A DNA stretch of 32,220 bases from a cyanobacterium PCC 7702. GTDB taxonomy: Bacteria > Cyanobacteriota > Cyanobacteriia > Cyanobacteriales > Nostocaceae. The position numbers and the translations under genes are program-made. The DNA lies in contig KB235926.1 in NCBI GenBank assembly GCA_000332255.1, forward strand, positions 325,480 to 357,699, in the 5' to 3' direction. A model generated the notes under the pieces. The model saw only the letters and a list, made by a program, of their open reading frames with translations. It did no database searches and had not been told where the DNA came from. Below are positions 30,350 to 32,220 of this stretch, one piece after another (position 1 is the stretch's first letter; each line of letters opens with the position of its first letter).

Positions 30350-32220
30350 TCATTTTCGGGTCAATTGACTGACAAGATTCTCAAAATTTTCAAGTTTTGC
30401 TGCTAATTCTTCAGGGAGAGAATAGGAGCGTACTTCTATATTAGAGAGAGTATAATCGTAGCTTGCAGGCGAATAAAAATTTGGTTGTTTCCACTGGGCT
30501 GTGTCACCTGTATAAGAATTCCATCCTTTGAGATCGGCGACCATTGCACCAGAGGTAGAAGGATAGTCTGGTTCTAGCAAGAACGACTTGGGTTGTGGTG
30601 CCCAATAGGTGTTATTATTTGATTGATAATGATTCTGGAAGACCGAGGCGTACATCTTATTGTTTCCAGTGTTTGCAAAAAATAACTTTTGGTTTGTTGC
30701 TAAGGAGGACAACAGGGAATTTACGATTTTCAGCGGTCCCAGTCCTACAGGAACGTTAGCGATCTGTTGTACTTCTCCTAGATGATAAGCTGTGGAATTG
30801 GAGTAATATCGCCGTGCTCCGACAGCAGACAACTGGTGGAAGTTATTAGCAATCACCGAGTCTTGAATCGTCACGTTTTGAGCATTGCTGAGATTAATCC
30901 CTGCATCTTGGGTAGAGTTAGAAATGAAGGAATTCTTGAGGAGGAACGGACCTGGTGAGACCTCTAAAAATAATCCCAAAGAGTTTTTCACTGCCACAAA
31001 GTCATCTATAATTATGTTCTGATTTTCGTGGTCGAACCACATTCCTCCTGTCAGATTCCCGATCGCCTGTTGGTTTGCAAGCAACACATCTCGAGCGTGG
31101 TGGTGTTTAGAAGCAGCGATAGCCCAACCTCTCCAGTCAGAAAGATGACCGCGCCAGTTGTTAAAATTCGTACTATTCCCAATCCACAAGCCGTTCACCA
31201 TGTTGTCAGATGATACGCCCATAAAGCCATTGTAGTTAAAGGTGCTGTTTTTTACAGTTACGTTTTCAGTCTTATACAGATAAAGACCCTGGTAATTATT
31301 CCACTCAAAACGACATCGATCGATGAGGATATTTCGGTTAATCATCCCCCGTTGGTTGTTCCACTCCTCGCCAAATATCACCCCAGCAGTTTCTCCCAGC
31401 GCACCTACTGAGTGTTGGAAAGCGATATTTCGCAGGACAATATCATGCACTTGGTAAAATCGCATCAAGAAGGGATGCACTCCTATCTCAATGGTTGCAC
31501 TTTTGAAATTAACGTTGCTATCGGGAAGAAAGTAGAGATAGTTCCCGTTTTCATAGCGTTCGGCGACACCAAAACTTCCGGGATAACGAAGTGCACTTTC
31601 AGGAGTGACAAAATCTAAATATTCGTAACTTCCAGTACCTCGAAAACTATCAGGGTAAGTGTAGTTATATTTCTCCAGTAACACCTGCTGCTGCAGTCTA
31701 CCATTTACAAATAAAAGTTCCCTTCGATGCGCGGCGACGTTTTTGGGTCCATATTTACCGTAGGGTCCGCCTTTATTACCAAAATCATAATTCCAAGGCA
31801 TGCGGTATATTGTACCTTTATCGGTTCTGGCTACGGGTGTCCATCAGAAAGCGGTACCAGATCGGAACCCCTGATGGTTGTCGGTTTAGTTCCCTGTCCT
31901 TCAATTACTAACACTACTTTCTCTGGCACCTTGGGAAAGCGGTAATCTACTTTTAATGAACCTTCACGGTAGACATCGGGACTTAATGCTATCTTGGTCG
32001 AGATTCCTAAAGACAGATACTCTTTTGCTTTCTGCAAAGCTGCAGCAATTGTCAAAAGTGGCTTGTCTTCGCTTCCATCGTTATCATCGGATGCATTCCA
32101 AGTGCTCTTAGATACATAGATAATCTTAGACACTTTCGATTCGTCTATATTAGCACCGGTGATTTTGTTAGCATCCGTGCTTTTGAGGGGTTTGGCTCCT
32201 AATTCAATAAAGTCTTCAAT
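30350..32220 (-). pseudogene. Right-handed beta-helix protein, frameshifted, cut by window edge
   Basis: The frame is open from the right edge (32220) through IEDFIELGAKPL and IIYVSKSTWNASDDNDGS to a stop at 31831. The second ORF (from 31801 back to 30350, 483 residues) is in another frame, and its upstream in-frame text WTPVARTDKGTIYRMPWNYD continues the first (IRGSDLVPLSD). A one-base slip near 31843 would join them. Repetitive beta-helix rungs are clear: IVLRNIAFQHS, ILIDRCRFEWNNYQGLYLY, VTVKNSTFNYNGFMGV, IIIDDFVAVKNSLGLFL, FLLKNSFISNS, VTIQDSVIANN. It ends in a short coiled-coil-like tail (LAAKLENFENLVSQL). The fold is typical of polysaccharide lyases and surface proteins; substrate unknown. 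Either a decayed gene or an assembly indel. Confidence 0.75.

Overview
The window looks like cyanobacterial chromosome, probably from a filamentous, Nostocales-like lineage. Evidence: many HIP1 octamers (GCGATCGC); families largely confined to cyanobacteria (DUF3120, DUF3352, the TIGR03279 PDZ/radical-SAM protein, KGK domain); a CIRCE-plus-K-box heat-shock promoter; and a nickel guanidine hydrolase operon with the same gene set as Synechocystis sll1077-sll1082. I see no tRNA, rRNA, CRISPR array or intact transposase.

Layout. 1-924: 3' part of a TonB-type gene with an in-frame GTGS repeat and an Arg-rich tail. 953-9606: envelope and housekeeping genes (DUF3120 membrane protein, undecaprenyl-PP phosphatase with an N-terminal extension, TIGR03279 radical SAM protein, secreted GHL10 glycoside hydrolase, PhoD-like phosphatase). 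9906-11018: conserved hypothetical gene broken by two apparent frameshifts. 16246-11036 (minus strand): a complete guanidine-utilisation operon made of a guanidine-I riboswitch with overlapping terminator, gdmH, hypA, hypB and an ABC importer (binding lipoprotein, permease, ATPase). 16824-20322: methyltransferase, cupin, YwiC-like membrane protein and Crp/Fnr regulator, bounded by a direct repeat that is a decayed copy of the 3' end of the neighbouring DUF3352 gene. 22193-27788: a heat-shock locus with rhodanese, hrcA and a membrane protein on the plus strand facing hspA-groES-groEL on the minus strand; a perfect CIRCE and a K-box lie upstream of hspA, not directly upstream of groES. 27972-29974: KGK protein with an AtzG/AtzE-type amidase pair. 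30350-32220 (minus): large beta-helix protein, frameshifted and running off the right edge.

How the genes work together. In the central operon, guanidine should bind the leader RNA, block the terminator and switch on the importer, GdmH (guanidine to urea plus ammonium) and the HypA/HypB nickel chaperones. HypA/B sit here to load nickel into GdmH, with no hydrogenase gene in view. In the heat-shock block HrcA is encoded about 4 kb from its CIRCE operator, and the promoter layout suggests that hspA and groESL share one control region. The least explained parts are the repeat-bounded Crp/cupin/YwiC/methyltransferase module, a small ORF at 16547-16789 with strictly alternating Val/Lys beta-strand patterning, and structured RNA elements around the hspA leader and the start codon at 24084.
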